Assembly (NCBI RefSeq): GCF_000297025.1
Contig: NZ_CAKD01000008.1
Span: 1 to 64,000, forward strand
DNA: 64,000 nucleotides
DNA from: Lactobacillus pasteurii DSM 23907 = CRBIP 24.76
Lineage (GTDB): Bacteria > Bacillota > Bacilli > Lactobacillales > Lactobacillaceae
Direction of reading: 5' to 3'
Position 1 is the stretch's first letter. Every line of letters begins with the position of its first letter. The position numbers were made by a program, and so were the translations under genes. A model generated the notes under the pieces. The model had not been told where the DNA came from, searched no databases, and saw only the letters and a program-made list of their open reading frames with translations. Below are positions 1 to 8,666 of this stretch, piece after piece.

Positions 1-85
1 TTATATATACGTAAAAAATCGCGATAAATTTTTAAGATTTGCGTCTTTACCATTTCTTAAGATTTAGCCAGCGGTCAGATACAGA

Positions 86-129
86 TATAAAAAAGCCGAT
101 ATTCAATGTAAAAACAAAGAATATCAGCT
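86..129 (-). terminator. Terminator of the GRP transporter gene
   Basis: An 11-bp stem (94-104 with 119-129, one G:U pair) lies just past the stop of the minus-strand transporter. On the minus strand it is followed by a T-rich run at 86-93. Confidence 0.75.
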
Positions 130-148
130 TCTTAAAAATATTCAGTAA

Positions 149-1012
149 TTAATGCATCACAGTCGTTAGAATTGCACCAACTAAGATTAAACCTAAACCA
201 ACCAAAGTAAAGATGTAGCCCTTTTTGCTCTTAGTTTCATGCAAAAATAGCATCCCGCCCAAAGTTGAGATCACAACTGACAATTGTGAAACCACAAAGG
301 CAGTGTTAACGCCGTTGTCCTTAACTGAAAGAATGTAGCCAATTGCAGCAATAGCAAAGATAAAGCCTGACAACAAGCTTTGCCAGCTGCTCTTGTTAGT
401 CAATTCCTTAGCTTGACCACTAGCAAGCATATAGATCAACACAGCAATAACCATTCCGATTGATTCTGGGAAGAAAATTGCCAATCCTGAAGCAGTCATT
501 GCCTTAGGAATAGAATTGTAAATGATGTAACCGAAAGTGGTCAAAACCAACATAATCAAGGTACCAACTTGGTTCTTCTCACTACCTTCGCTGGTATTTT
601 TATCAGAAAATGAAGTGAAGATTGCACCAACAATCAACAAAGCAATTCCGATAAAGCCCCATAACTTAGCGTTAGCAGTTGGCCATTCGCCAAACATTAC
701 TACCCCTACCAAAGAGGTTCCGATCAATTGCAAACCAGTTGAGATAGGCATAGTCTCAGATACGCCGACTCTTGCATAACTAGTGTATTGACCCAATTGA
801 CCAATTACCCAAAAAGCTCCTGCTAAAGCAGCCAAGGCAAAAGTCTTAGCATCAATTTCCATCTTGATAAATGGCAAAGCAACAAAGGCTACAATCAAAG
901 TACCCACTGTTGTACCGAAAATTTGGTTAACTGGCTTTCCCTTAATCTTAGAAACAGCCAATGGCAAAATACCCCAAGCAAGTGCTGGGATAAACATATA
1001 AATATATTTCAT
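149..1012 (-). CDS. GRP-family sugar uptake transporter (GlcU/RbsU-like)
   Basis: This 287-aa protein is almost wholly hydrophobic, with about ten predicted membrane helices. That is the layout of the glucose/ribose porter (GRP) family in the drug/metabolite transporter superfamily. The N-terminus (MKYIYMFIPALAWGILPLAV) and the G-Q-L-G-Q-Y-T-S-Y segment near residues 70-80 are typical. Family members such as GlcU and RbsU take up glucose or ribose by proton symport. The substrate cannot be read from sequence. The gene stands alone: a terminator follows, and about 210 bp separate it from the divergent purine permease gene. Confidence 0.8.
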   Translation of the reverse strand: MKYIYMFIPALAWGILPLAVSKIKGKPVNQIFGTTVGTLIVAFVALPFIKMEIDAKTFALAALAGAFWVIGQLGQYTSYARVGVSETMPISTGLQLIGTSLVGVVMFGEWPTANAKLWGFIGIALLIVGAIFTSFSDKNTSEGSEKNQVGTLIMLVLTTFGYIIYNSIPKAMTASGLAIFFPESIGMVIAVLIYMLASGQAKELTNKSSWQSLLSGFIFAIAAIGYILSVKDNGVNTAFVVSQLSVVISTLGGMLFLHETKSKKGYIFTLVGLGLILVGAILTTVMH

Positions 1013-1192
1013 CTGAATCTCCTATATGTATTGTGTAAGATAAGTAAGTGATCTAATCATTTTAGCGTTTTCAGTGCTATCTGGTCAAGTTTTATCTATC
1101 TTTCAGACTATTAATTTGATTGGCTTTATTCATAATTCGTATTTACATTTCAAAGTTAAAATGTTAAGCTTATAAAGTTGTTTAATTTATTT

Positions 1193-1208
1193 AAAACACG
1201 AACATTTT
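1193..1208 (+). promoter_or_regulatory. PurBox-like site upstream of the first permease
   Basis: AAAACACGAACATTTT lies directly upstream of the ribosome binding site of the first NCS2 gene. It matches the lactic-acid-bacterial PurR box (AWWWCCGAACWWT) at about 11 of 13 positions, including the CGAAC core. PurR control is inferred from this match and the neighbouring purine permeases only. Confidence 0.35.
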
Positions 1209-1224
1209 CTTTGGAGATTAAGTT

Positions 1225-2535
1225 ATGAGTTTTGTTAAATCGTTTTTTAAATTAGAAGAAAACAATACTAATATCAAAACTGAGTTCTTAGCTGGACTTA
1301 CAACTTTTATTAGTATGTCTTACATTTTGTTTGTTAACCCTAGCGTTTTAGGTGCTAGCGGCATGGATACAGGCGCTGTCTTTACTGCTACTGCTTTAGC
1401 TTCTGCACTTGGTACTTTAATCATGGGTGTGGTTGCCAATTATCCAATCGGTGAAGCACCAGCTTTGGGTATCAACGCCTTCTTTGCCTACACAGTCTGC
1501 GTGGGTATGCACGTTAAGTGGGAAACGGCTTTGGCATCAGTCTTTGTTGCCTCAATTATCTTTATCCTGATTACCCTTTTCAAATTAAGAGAAAAGATTA
1601 TCGATGCCATTCCTAGCGACTTAAAATTCGCCATCTCATCTGGTATCGGTTTGTTCATTGCCTTTTTAGGTTTGCAAAACGGTAAAATCATCGTTGCTAA
1701 CAAATCAACTTTGGTTTCACTTGGCTCACTTCACGATCCACTTGTTTGGATTACGATCTTCGGATTGCTTGCTACTATCATTTTGATGATTTTGAACGTT
1801 CCTGGTGCAATCTTCATCGGTATGGTCTTAGCTGCTATCTTTGGCGTTATTACCGGTCAAATTGCTTTGCCAACCAAGTTCGTTTCAATGGCACCAAGCC
1901 TTGCACCAACCTTTGGTCAAGCAATCTTCCATGTCAAAGATATCAACACTTTGCAAATGTGGGTTGTCGTTTTAACTTTCTTGTTAGTTACCTTCTTTGA
2001 TACTGCTGGTACTTTGATTGGTTTAGCTCAACAAGCCGGCTTTATGAAAGACAACAAGATGCCTCGCGTTGGACGCGCATTGGCTGCTGACTCAAGCGCC
2101 ATGATGGTTGGTTCAGTGTTAGGTACTTCACCAGTTGGTGCCTTTGTCGAATCAAGTGCTGGTATTGCCGTTGGTGGTAGAACCGGTTTGACTGCTGTCT
2201 TCATTGCCATCTTCTTCTTGATTTCAATGATCTTCAGTCCACTTCTTGGTTTGTTCACTAGCCAAGTTACTGCACCTGCTTTGATCATTGTTGGTGTCTT
2301 GATGGCTCAAAATACCGCGCACATCCACTGGAACAAATTGGAAATTGCCGTTCCATCATTCTTGATTATGCTTGGAATGCCCCTTACTTATTCAATTTCC
2401 GATGGTTTGTCCCTAGGTTTGATCACTTATCCAATTTGTATGATTGCTGCTAAGCGTCACAAGGAAATTAGTCCAATGATGTGGGTCCTTTTCTTCGTCT
2501 TCCTAATTTTCCTTTGGGTCTTGAATTTCAATTAA
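1225..2535 (+). CDS. NCS2-family purine permease, copy 1
   Basis: This 436-aa membrane protein belongs to the AzgA/PbuG branch of nucleobase:cation symporter family 2, which imports adenine, guanine or hypoxanthine. It shows the family motif G-x-N-A-F-F-A-Y near residues 85-92. The conserved second-half segments FDTAGTLIGLAQQAG and GTSPVGAFVESSAGIAVGG contain the substrate-binding glutamate region. The start has a clear Shine-Dalgarno (TTGGAG) 9 nt upstream. It is the first of three tandem paralogues. Each copy is followed by its own intergenic gap, and copies 1 and 2 by a terminator, so they are probably transcribed separately. The exact base specificity is not decidable here. Confidence 0.88.
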   Translation: MSFVKSFFKLEENNTNIKTEFLAGLTTFISMSYILFVNPSVLGASGMDTGAVFTATALASALGTLIMGVVANYPIGEAPALGINAFFAYTVCVGMHVKWETALASVFVASIIFILITLFKLREKIIDAIPSDLKFAISSGIGLFIAFLGLQNGKIIVANKSTLVSLGSLHDPLVWITIFGLLATIILMILNVPGAIFIGMVLAAIFGVITGQIALPTKFVSMAPSLAPTFGQAIFHVKDINTLQMWVVVLTFLLVTFFDTAGTLIGLAQQAGFMKDNKMPRVGRALAADSSAMMVGSVLGTSPVGAFVESSAGIAVGGRTGLTAVFIAIFFLISMIFSPLLGLFTSQVTAPALIIVGVLMAQNTAHIHWNKLEIAVPSFLIMLGMPLTYSISDGLSLGLITYPICMIAAKRHKEISPMMWVLFFVFLIFLWVLNFN

Positions 2536-2554
2536 TCGTTGGTAAATTGCGTAT

Positions 2555-2585
2555 AAAGATCTGAAAAAATCCAGATCTTTTTTCT
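2555..2585 (+). terminator. Terminator after NCS2 copy 1
   Basis: The stem AAAGATCTG (2555-2563) pairs with CAGATCTTT (2572-2580) and runs into a T tract. Confidence 0.85.
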
Positions 2586-2629
2586 TTTCCTCTTGTATTT
2601 TAGAACAATATAACTTATTATAAGCTTAA

Positions 2630-2643
2630 ACGTTCGGATAAAT
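2630..2643 (-). promoter_or_regulatory. PurBox-like site upstream of NCS2 copy 2
   Basis: The minus strand reads ATTTATCCGAACGT, with a complete CCGAAC core of the PurR box about 70 bp before the copy 2 start. A similar CGAAC motif precedes copy 1. Regulation by PurR is inference. Confidence 0.35.
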
Positions 2644-2714
2644 AATAGTTGATTCACTGATTTACGGTTAAAAGTAATTATAAATCACCAAATTAACGAA
2701 CTTAGGAGGATAAA

Positions 2715-4022
2715 ATGCATTCGCTTAACAAGTTTTTTCATTTGGAAGAAAATCACACTTCCTTTAAAACAGAATTGCTGGCTGGGCTAACCACCTTCGT
2801 CAGCATGTCCTATATTCTATTTGTTAACCCCAACGTCTTGGGTGCTAGCGGTATGGATAGAGGAGCCTTATTTACGGCAACAGCTATTTCATCAGCTTTT
2901 ACCTGTATCATCATGGGTTTGGTTGCTAATTACCCAATTGCTTCTGCCCCAACTTTAGGGCTTAACGCTTTCTTCACCTACACTGTTTGTTTAGGAATGC
3001 ATGTTAAATGGGAAACTGCCTTGGCAGCTGTTTTAGTTGCATCTATCTTGTTCATTTTATTGACCGTTTTCAAAATTAGAGAATTGATCATCGATGCCAT
3101 TCCAGCAGATATCAAATATGCAATTTCAGCCGGAATTGGATTGTTTATCGCCTTCATCGGTTTGCAAGGCGGAAAATTAATTCAAAATAGCGATGCTACC
3201 TTGGTTACCATTGGCAGCTTGAACAACCCAACTGTCTGGGTTACTATCTTTGGCTTGCTTGTTACGGTCTTTTTGATGATTGCCCGCGTTCCTGGTGCCA
3301 TCTTCATCGGTATGATTCTAGCTGCTATCTTTAGTTTAGTTACTGGCCAAGCCCAGATGCCTAAGACCATTGTTTCATCAATTCCAAGCCTTTCGCCAAC
3401 CTTTGGCCAAGCAGTCTTTCATATTGGCGACATCAATACCATGCAAATGTGGGTGGTGGTGTTCACTTTCTTGCTAGTTACTTTCTTTGATACTACTGGT
3501 ACCTTGATCGGCTTAGTTCAACAAGCTGGCTTGATGAAAGACAACAAGATGCCTCGAGCAGGTCGGGCCCTAGCAGCGGACTCTGCTGGTATGTTATTTG
3601 GTTCAATCTTAGGTACTTCCCCCGTTGGTGCCTTCGTTGAATCAAGTGCCGGCATTGCCATCGGTGGTAAAACTGGTCTTACCGCTGTCTGGGTTGGTAT
3701 TTTCTTCTTGATTAGTACTATCTTTAGCCCAATCCTCAGCATCTTCACCACTGCAGTTACTGCACCTGCTTTAATCATTGTCGGTGTCTTGATGGCCGAA
3801 AACTTAGCCCACGTTCACTGGACCAAGCTTGAAATTGCCGTTCCTGCCTTCTTAATCGTCGTTGGAATGCCACTGACTTATTCAATTTCGGACGGTTTAG
3901 CTTGGGGAATTATCGTTTATCCAATTTCGATGCTGGCCGCTAAGCGCTTCAAAGATATTAGCCCAATGATGTGGCTGCTCTTTATTGTCTTTATCATCTA
4001 CTTCGCTGTTCTCAACCTCTGA
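2715..4022 (+). CDS. NCS2-family purine permease, copy 2
   Basis: This 435-aa paralogue of the preceding permease has the same helix layout and motifs: G-L-N-A-F-F-T-Y near residue 86, FDTTGTLIGLVQQAG, and GTSPVGAFVESSAGIAIGG. It is preceded by a strong Shine-Dalgarno (AGGAGGA). It is expected to import purine bases by proton symport. By eye it is closer to copy 1 than to copy 3 along its whole length, so copies 1 and 2 probably arose by a later duplication. Substrate division between the copies is unknown. Confidence 0.87.
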   Translation: MHSLNKFFHLEENHTSFKTELLAGLTTFVSMSYILFVNPNVLGASGMDRGALFTATAISSAFTCIIMGLVANYPIASAPTLGLNAFFTYTVCLGMHVKWETALAAVLVASILFILLTVFKIRELIIDAIPADIKYAISAGIGLFIAFIGLQGGKLIQNSDATLVTIGSLNNPTVWVTIFGLLVTVFLMIARVPGAIFIGMILAAIFSLVTGQAQMPKTIVSSIPSLSPTFGQAVFHIGDINTMQMWVVVFTFLLVTFFDTTGTLIGLVQQAGLMKDNKMPRAGRALAADSAGMLFGSILGTSPVGAFVESSAGIAIGGKTGLTAVWVGIFFLISTIFSPILSIFTTAVTAPALIIVGVLMAENLAHVHWTKLEIAVPAFLIVVGMPLTYSISDGLAWGIIVYPISMLAAKRFKDISPMMWLLFIVFIIYFAVLNL

Positions 4023-4032
4023 TAAATCAATC

Positions 4033-4063
4033 AAAATCCCTACTCAATTGAGTGGGATTTTTT
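4033..4063 (+). terminator. Terminator after NCS2 copy 2
   Basis: A long stem (AAATCCC...GGGATTT around ACTCAATTGAGT, with one bulge) is followed by a T run directly after the permease stop. Confidence 0.85.
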
Positions 4064-4165
4064 GCTAGCAATTTTATAAGACTAATTTTTCAAGTTTACT
4101 CAGCTAATTTGTGATAAACTTGTTCTAATTACTTTTATCAGTTATTAATTTATTTTGGAGGTATC

Positions 4166-5476
4166 ATGCAGTTTATCGAGAAAACTTTTCATCTCAAAGA
4201 AGCTAACACTACTGTTAAGCGCGAATTGATCGCTGCTTTGACCACTTTTGTCAGCTTGTCCTATATTCTATTCGTTAACCCTAACATTTTGCACGCTGCT
4301 GGCATCCCTGCCGGTCCAGCCTTTACCGTAACTGCTGTTGCGACTGCAATTGGTTGTTTCATTATGGGACTAGTTGCCAATTACCCAATCGCTTTAGCGC
4401 CAACTTTAGGTAGTGCTGCTTTTTTTGCTTACAACGTCTGCGTGGGCATGAAGATCAACTGGGCCACTGCTTTATCAGCTGTTTTAGTTGCATCTATTCT
4501 CTTTATTTTGATTACCGCTCTTCACTTGCGGGAACTAGTCGTTGATGCAATTCCACAAGACTTGAAATACGCTATTTCTGCTGGTATTGGTTTGTTTATC
4601 GCCTTTATCGGTTTAAGAAACGGTCAATTGATCGTCAACAGCGATTCAACTTTGGTTACTTTAGGCAAGTTTTCTACCCCTGAAGTTTGGATTAGCTTGT
4701 TTGGTTTGATTTTGACAGTTATCTTGATGTGCTTGCGTGTTCCAGGCTCAATCTTCATCGGAATGGTTATTACCGCTATTTTCGGTATTGCTATTGGCCA
4801 AATTCCGTTGCCTCATTCCTTTATCTCAACCCCACCATCAATTGCACCAACCTTTGGCCAAGCTATTTTCCACTTAAAAGACATCAACACCATGCAGCTG
4901 TTCATCGTCGTTTTAACCTTCTTATTGGTTACCTTCTTTGATACTGCTGGTACTTTGATCGGAATGACTGAACAAGCTGGCTTAGTTGATAAAGATGGCA
5001 AAATTCCACGGATCGGTCGCGCATTTGCGGCTGACTCAACGGCTATGATCGAAGGTGCAATCTTGGGTACTGCTCCACTTGGTACTTCAGTTGAATCAAG
5101 TGCTGGTATCGCCATGGGTGGTAGAACTGGTTTAACTGCCATCTTCATCGGAATTTTCTTCTTGATTTCAATGATCTTTTCACCACTTTTAGCAGTAATT
5201 CCAACCACGGTTACTGCACCTGCTTTGATTATCGTTGGAGTGCTCATGGCAAGCAACTTAAAGAAAATTTCCTGGGAAAAGTTCGAAGTTGCCTTCCCTG
5301 CCTTCTTAATCGTTGTCGGTATGCCGCTAACTTACTCCATTTCAAACGGTTTAGCGCTAGGAATGATCGCTTACCCAATCACTATGGTAGCCACTAAACG
5401 CTACAAGGAAGTCTCCTTGATGATGTACATTCTATTCTTCATCTTCATCGGCTTCTTCTTGATTACTAATTTATAA
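4166..5476 (+). CDS. NCS2-family purine permease, copy 3 (divergent)
   Basis: This 436-aa protein is the most divergent of the three tandem permeases. It keeps the overall fold and the FDTAGTLIGM segment. The conserved Asn of the G-x-N-A-F-F motif, present in copies 1 and 2, is replaced: this copy reads TLGSAAFFAYNV. The second signature also differs (GTAPLGTSVESSAGIAMGG instead of GTSPVGAFVESSAGIAVGG). It is expected to be a nucleobase:proton symporter, perhaps with a shifted substrate range. A strong Shine-Dalgarno (GGAGG) precedes the ATG. An insertion sequence begins 37 bp past the stop, which may have displaced the original terminator. Confidence 0.85.
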   Translation: MQFIEKTFHLKEANTTVKRELIAALTTFVSLSYILFVNPNILHAAGIPAGPAFTVTAVATAIGCFIMGLVANYPIALAPTLGSAAFFAYNVCVGMKINWATALSAVLVASILFILITALHLRELVVDAIPQDLKYAISAGIGLFIAFIGLRNGQLIVNSDSTLVTLGKFSTPEVWISLFGLILTVILMCLRVPGSIFIGMVITAIFGIAIGQIPLPHSFISTPPSIAPTFGQAIFHLKDINTMQLFIVVLTFLLVTFFDTAGTLIGMTEQAGLVDKDGKIPRIGRAFAADSTAMIEGAILGTAPLGTSVESSAGIAMGGRTGLTAIFIGIFFLISMIFSPLLAVIPTTVTAPALIIVGVLMASNLKKISWEKFEVAFPAFLIVVGMPLTYSISNGLALGMIAYPITMVATKRYKEVSLMMYILFFIFIGFFLITNL

Positions 5477-5534
5477 GATTCAAAAAGGCATTGATGCTGC
5501 TTAAAACTGATATGAACCCCAAATTTAGGACATA

Positions 5535-6373
5535 TTATTGATTAGCTTTGTTTAGAACCATATTCCGAAATTCTATCGAAGTATGGTTTTTTAATACCAT
5601 TTTGATTCTATCGTTATTGTAGTAATGAATGTAGTCTTTGATTGCTTGTTCCAGTTCATCCATATTCTTGAAGGTCTTTTCAAAGCCATAGAATATTTCC
5701 CTTTTAAGTATGCCAAAGAAGCCCTCCATTAGCCCATCGTCTAACGAATTGCCTTTGCGCGACATCGATTGAGATATGCCGCGATTTTTAAGTCAAGCTT
5801 GGAAGGCAGCGTGTTGATATTGCCATCCTTGATCAGTATGAAAGATCACGCTGGATGTTTCTTGTATGCATCTTCCAGCATGTCCATGACCTGCTTTAGA
5901 TCTGGACGTCTGCTTAGTCTGTAGCTGATGATCTCTTGTGTGCAGCCATCCATGATAGGCGACAAGTAGAGCTTTTCTCCATTCAAGTGAAACTCCGTGA
6001 CATCCGAATACCATTGCCTGTCTGGCATGATGGACTTAAACTTGCGCTTGATCAAGTTGGGCTTGATCTTTCCAACAGTTCCTTGATAGCTCGAATACTT
6101 GAATCTTCTCCTAATTGAGATAGCGTACAAATACATTTTGGTCATCAATCGCTTGACGCGTTTGTGATTGACAGCGTAGCCTTCTCGTTTGAGCTGTGCA
6201 GTAATTCTGCGATAGCCGTAGCGATGCTTGTGCTCTTCGAAGATCTCTCTTATGCGCTCCATCAGCTTTTGATTGCGAATCAAGTCTTTATCTTCGCCCT
6301 TAGCTAGTATGTTGTAATACTGGCTGCGAGAAAGATGTGGAAGCTGAGAGTTGGAATTGATCGTATCGAGCAC
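5535..6373 (-). pseudogene. IS3-family transposase orfB (DDE integrase core), broken
   Basis: The fragments read in order as one IS150-type OrfB. The N-terminal part contains the HTH_21-like region (HRYGYRRITAQLKREGYAVN) and the first catalytic Asp (WYSDVTEFH). It runs to KKHP at about 5853. A single missing base (CC.AGC) shifts the frame there. The reading then continues as SVIFHTDQGWQY, with the second catalytic Asp, up to 5796. A TGA at 5793-5795 stands where a TGG Trp codon is expected (FQA-W-LKNRG). The last fragment holds the DDE Glu region (DDGLMEGFFGILKRE). Upstream, the frame opens into orfA through a likely -1 slip on CCAAAGAAATAG near 6424. Confidence 0.9.
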
Positions 6374-6423
6374 GAAACTAGCAGCTACGTGGAGTTCTCG
6401 CCTTAGCTCGGTAACTGCAGAAG

Positions 6424-6925
6424 CTATTTCTTTGGCTTTTGGTTTTTAGTTCTTTGAGAGACCAAGGCGTCTAATTTTTTTACGAATTCGATCTGAACAG
6501 TAAGCTTCAAGTTCTCTTGTTCTAGGTCTTTGATTTGCTTTTGAAGCTCCTGGATTTGCTTGTCTTTGTCTTTCATGGGTAGGTCTGCCTTTCTTGTGAT
6601 TAATGACATTATACCCGTCTTTGATATAATTGCGAATCCAGTTGGAGATTGTGCCTTGATTTGGCAAGCCCAACTCCAATGACACACGGTAAGACGTCTC
6701 GTGATCGAAGAGCACTCTCTTGATAGCTGCTTCCTTGAATTCGACTGAGTAAGTTATATGTCCCTTATCAAGAATCTTTAGCCTATGACGTTCTATTAAA
6801 GAGAGCATATATCGCAGATTGCCGGAACAGACGCCATACTCTTTTGCCAACTGTTTAGATGATTTTCCATAATGTTTCCAACTGTTATATATATCAATTT
6901 TGTCTTGCCTAGATAATTTAGTCAT
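6424..6925 (-). pseudogene. IS3-family transposase orfA (helix-turn-helix), frameshifted
   Basis: OrfA begins MTKLSRQDKIDIYNSWKHYG and carries two helix-turn-helix segments, as in IS150 OrfA. The intact protein should run GRPT-MKDKDKQIQELQKQIKDLE into a leucine-zipper-like coiled coil. One extra base in the GGG run at 6577-6579 moves the frame, so the annotated reading diverges to HERQRQANPG. The correct coiled-coil C-terminus is still readable in the adjacent frame down to the TAG at 6424. This is a natural one-base lesion, separate from the programmed -1 frameshift IS3 elements use to make OrfAB. Confidence 0.88.
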
Positions 6926-6933
6926 AAATAAAA

Positions 6934-6961
6934 CCCCGAAATTCTTGTCCGAATTTCGGGG
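6934..6961. other. Perfect hairpin at the IS end
   Basis: CCCCGAAATTC (6934-6944) pairs perfectly with GAATTTCGGGG (6951-6961) around a 6-nt loop, inside the orfA-proximal terminal repeat. Confidence 0.85.
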
Positions 6962-7089
6962 TTTACATCAAACTAGTAGCTATCAATGCCTTTTGCTATC
7001 GAAAAAATTCAAATACGACTATTTCGTTCATTCAAGCATATATTCGATATGATGTGTTTAACTTTTTATAGGTACAGGGGTTAAACATT

Positions 7090-8355
7090 ATGAATGTATT
7101 TTTGAAAAATAAAGATTATCGTAGATTTTCAATTGCTAGCTTTTTATCTAATGCTGGAGATATTCTTTTTTATCTAGCATTTATGACTTATGCAAGTAAA
7201 TTGCAAAACTACTCTCTTGCTCTATCTTTAATTGCAATTTCTGAATCTATTCCAAGACTATTTAATATTTTTGGTGGATATTTAGCTGATAAAACCCGCA
7301 ACAAATTTAAGAGTATTTTCTTAATAGCTGTAGTAAGATTTGTACTTTATAGTCTAGTCGGTGTATTATTCGTTACTAATATCTCTCAGTGGTCATTAGT
7401 GATCGTAGTAGTTATTATCAATTTTATCTCCGATACAGTTGGTGCTTATTCGGGCGGCCTTAACATTCCATTGATTGTTGAACTAGTTGGTCAAGATGAA
7501 ATTGCTGAAGCTGAAGGTTTTACCAATGGTGTTAGCGAAGTTATTACTTCTGTTGCTCAATTTGTCGGTTCAGGCTTGTTGCTTTTTTTATCTTATTCAA
7601 ATCTTGCATTTATCAATGCTATTACCTTCCTAGCTGCTGGCCTTTTATATGCTAGCGCCGGTTTCCACCATCAAACAGATACTCATTCAATTGAGTCAGA
7701 AGAAGTAAATGAAGAGAAATTTTTTGCGACAATGAAAAACTCATATACGCAAATAAGAAAGGCTTCAGGCTTATTAACTGTTGTTTTGGTGATTGCTCTT
7801 CTTAACGGAGCATTATCTGCCATAGGTTCACTATTGCCTATTGTTATAGCAGGTAACCGATCAACTATGATTATTTCTACTTATAGCTTTACTCTGGCAA
7901 TCATTGGAGTCGTAGTCAGTGCTGGAGCAATTCTAGGTAGTGTTTTTGGCCCTCAAGTATTTAAAAAGCAATCTGTTTTCTTTATGGTTATTGTTGCCAT
8001 CATTTTAAGTATTGCTGCTACAGTAGGCGCACTGACAGCAAATATCGTTATAATCTTGCCATTCTACTTTTCGTTGGCTGCAGTATCAAGCACGGCTTCA
8101 CTTAAAATGCAACAATGGTTAGTTAATGCGATAGATCGTAAAATTTTAGCTTCAAGTGTAGGATTGCTCAATACTATTGTTATGGCTACGGCACCAATAA
8201 TGACGACATTATTAACAACTATTTCTGGATTCGGAAATGTTAAATACGCTTTATTGAGTCTTTTAGCAATTGAAATTATTGCTCTCGTTATTGCGATTAA
8301 ACTAAGCAAAACAGAAGTAAAGCCTAATGCTGCAAATGTGCAGATTAATCAATAA
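7090..8355 (+). CDS. Major facilitator superfamily exporter
   Basis: This 421-aa protein has about twelve membrane helices. An MFS motif-A-like loop (GGYLADKTRNK, residues about 62-72) lies between helices 2 and 3. Its closest family type is the MFS_1/MFS_3 group that includes macrolide and other drug exporters. The substrate is not decidable. The Shine-Dalgarno is weak (CAGGGG, 8 nt before ATG). It sits alone between an IS element and the toxin-like locus. Its AT-rich codons resemble the accessory genes that follow more than the permeases before it, which fits acquired DNA. Confidence 0.8.
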   Translation: MNVFLKNKDYRRFSIASFLSNAGDILFYLAFMTYASKLQNYSLALSLIAISESIPRLFNIFGGYLADKTRNKFKSIFLIAVVRFVLYSLVGVLFVTNISQWSLVIVVVIINFISDTVGAYSGGLNIPLIVELVGQDEIAEAEGFTNGVSEVITSVAQFVGSGLLLFLSYSNLAFINAITFLAAGLLYASAGFHHQTDTHSIESEEVNEEKFFATMKNSYTQIRKASGLLTVVLVIALLNGALSAIGSLLPIVIAGNRSTMIISTYSFTLAIIGVVVSAGAILGSVFGPQVFKKQSVFFMVIVAIILSIAATVGALTANIVIILPFYFSLAAVSSTASLKMQQWLVNAIDRKILASSVGLLNTIVMATAPIMTTLLTTISGFGNVKYALLSLLAIEIIALVIAIKLSKTEVKPNAANVQINQ

Positions 8356-8666
8356 TGGATGTTGTGCTAGATTGATATTATTAAATTAGGCACTAATATT
8401 TTAGGATCGGATTATTATGATTTACTCCTTTGATAATAGTTTTGTCAACAACCATTATAAGGGAGATCATGAATCTTTTGTTTTTATAAGGACCAACTGT
8501 TGCACTTAGATTGTAAATTCAAGGTATAAAAAAATCCTGTGGACAGAATATCATAAATATTCATCAACAGGAAAAATTATAGAGCCGTTAATTATAGTGA
8601 TTTTTTATTGACATCGAGAATTTCATGAGTATTATTGTATAAAAATAAGTAACGAAGGTGATAATT
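8356..8666 (+). promoter_or_regulatory. Upstream region of the toxin-like gene: inverted repeat and promoter
   Basis: This 311-bp stretch has no gene I can support. It holds an inverted repeat (TCCTGT at 8535-8540 with ACAGGA at 8567-8572, inner arms AGAATAT/ATATTC). The A tract on its left would make a terminator only for minus-strand transcripts. It also holds a good promoter: TTGACA at 8608-8613, 16 bp, then TATTAT at 8630-8635. A Shine-Dalgarno (GAAGGTG) precedes the ATG at 8667. Confidence 0.6.

Larger units (their letters stand above)
5513..6967 (-). mobile_element. IS3-family (IS150/IS1223-like) insertion sequence, inactive
   Basis: The element is about 1,455 bp. Its imperfect terminal inverted repeats read TGAACCCCAAATTTAGGACA at 5513 and, on the other strand from 6967, TGTAAACCCCGAAATTCGGA. 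It carries the IS3-type orfA/orfB pair on the minus strand. At least three single-nucleotide lesions interrupt these genes, so the copy should be unable to transpose on its own. The orfA-proximal end holds a perfect 11-bp stem hairpin that could shield the transposase from outside transcription. Confidence 0.9.

Noticed and set aside
1013..1224. Purine riboswitch before the first NCS2 permease
   Set aside because: The conserved junction and loop bases of the purine aptamer are not present; only a PurBox-like motif is seen.
4813..5256. 147-codon minus-strand open frame opposite the third purine permease
   Set aside because: Low-complexity Ile/Lys/Pro reading of the antisense strand of a clear membrane protein gene. 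Similar frames occur opposite copies 1 and 2, and there is no Shine-Dalgarno.
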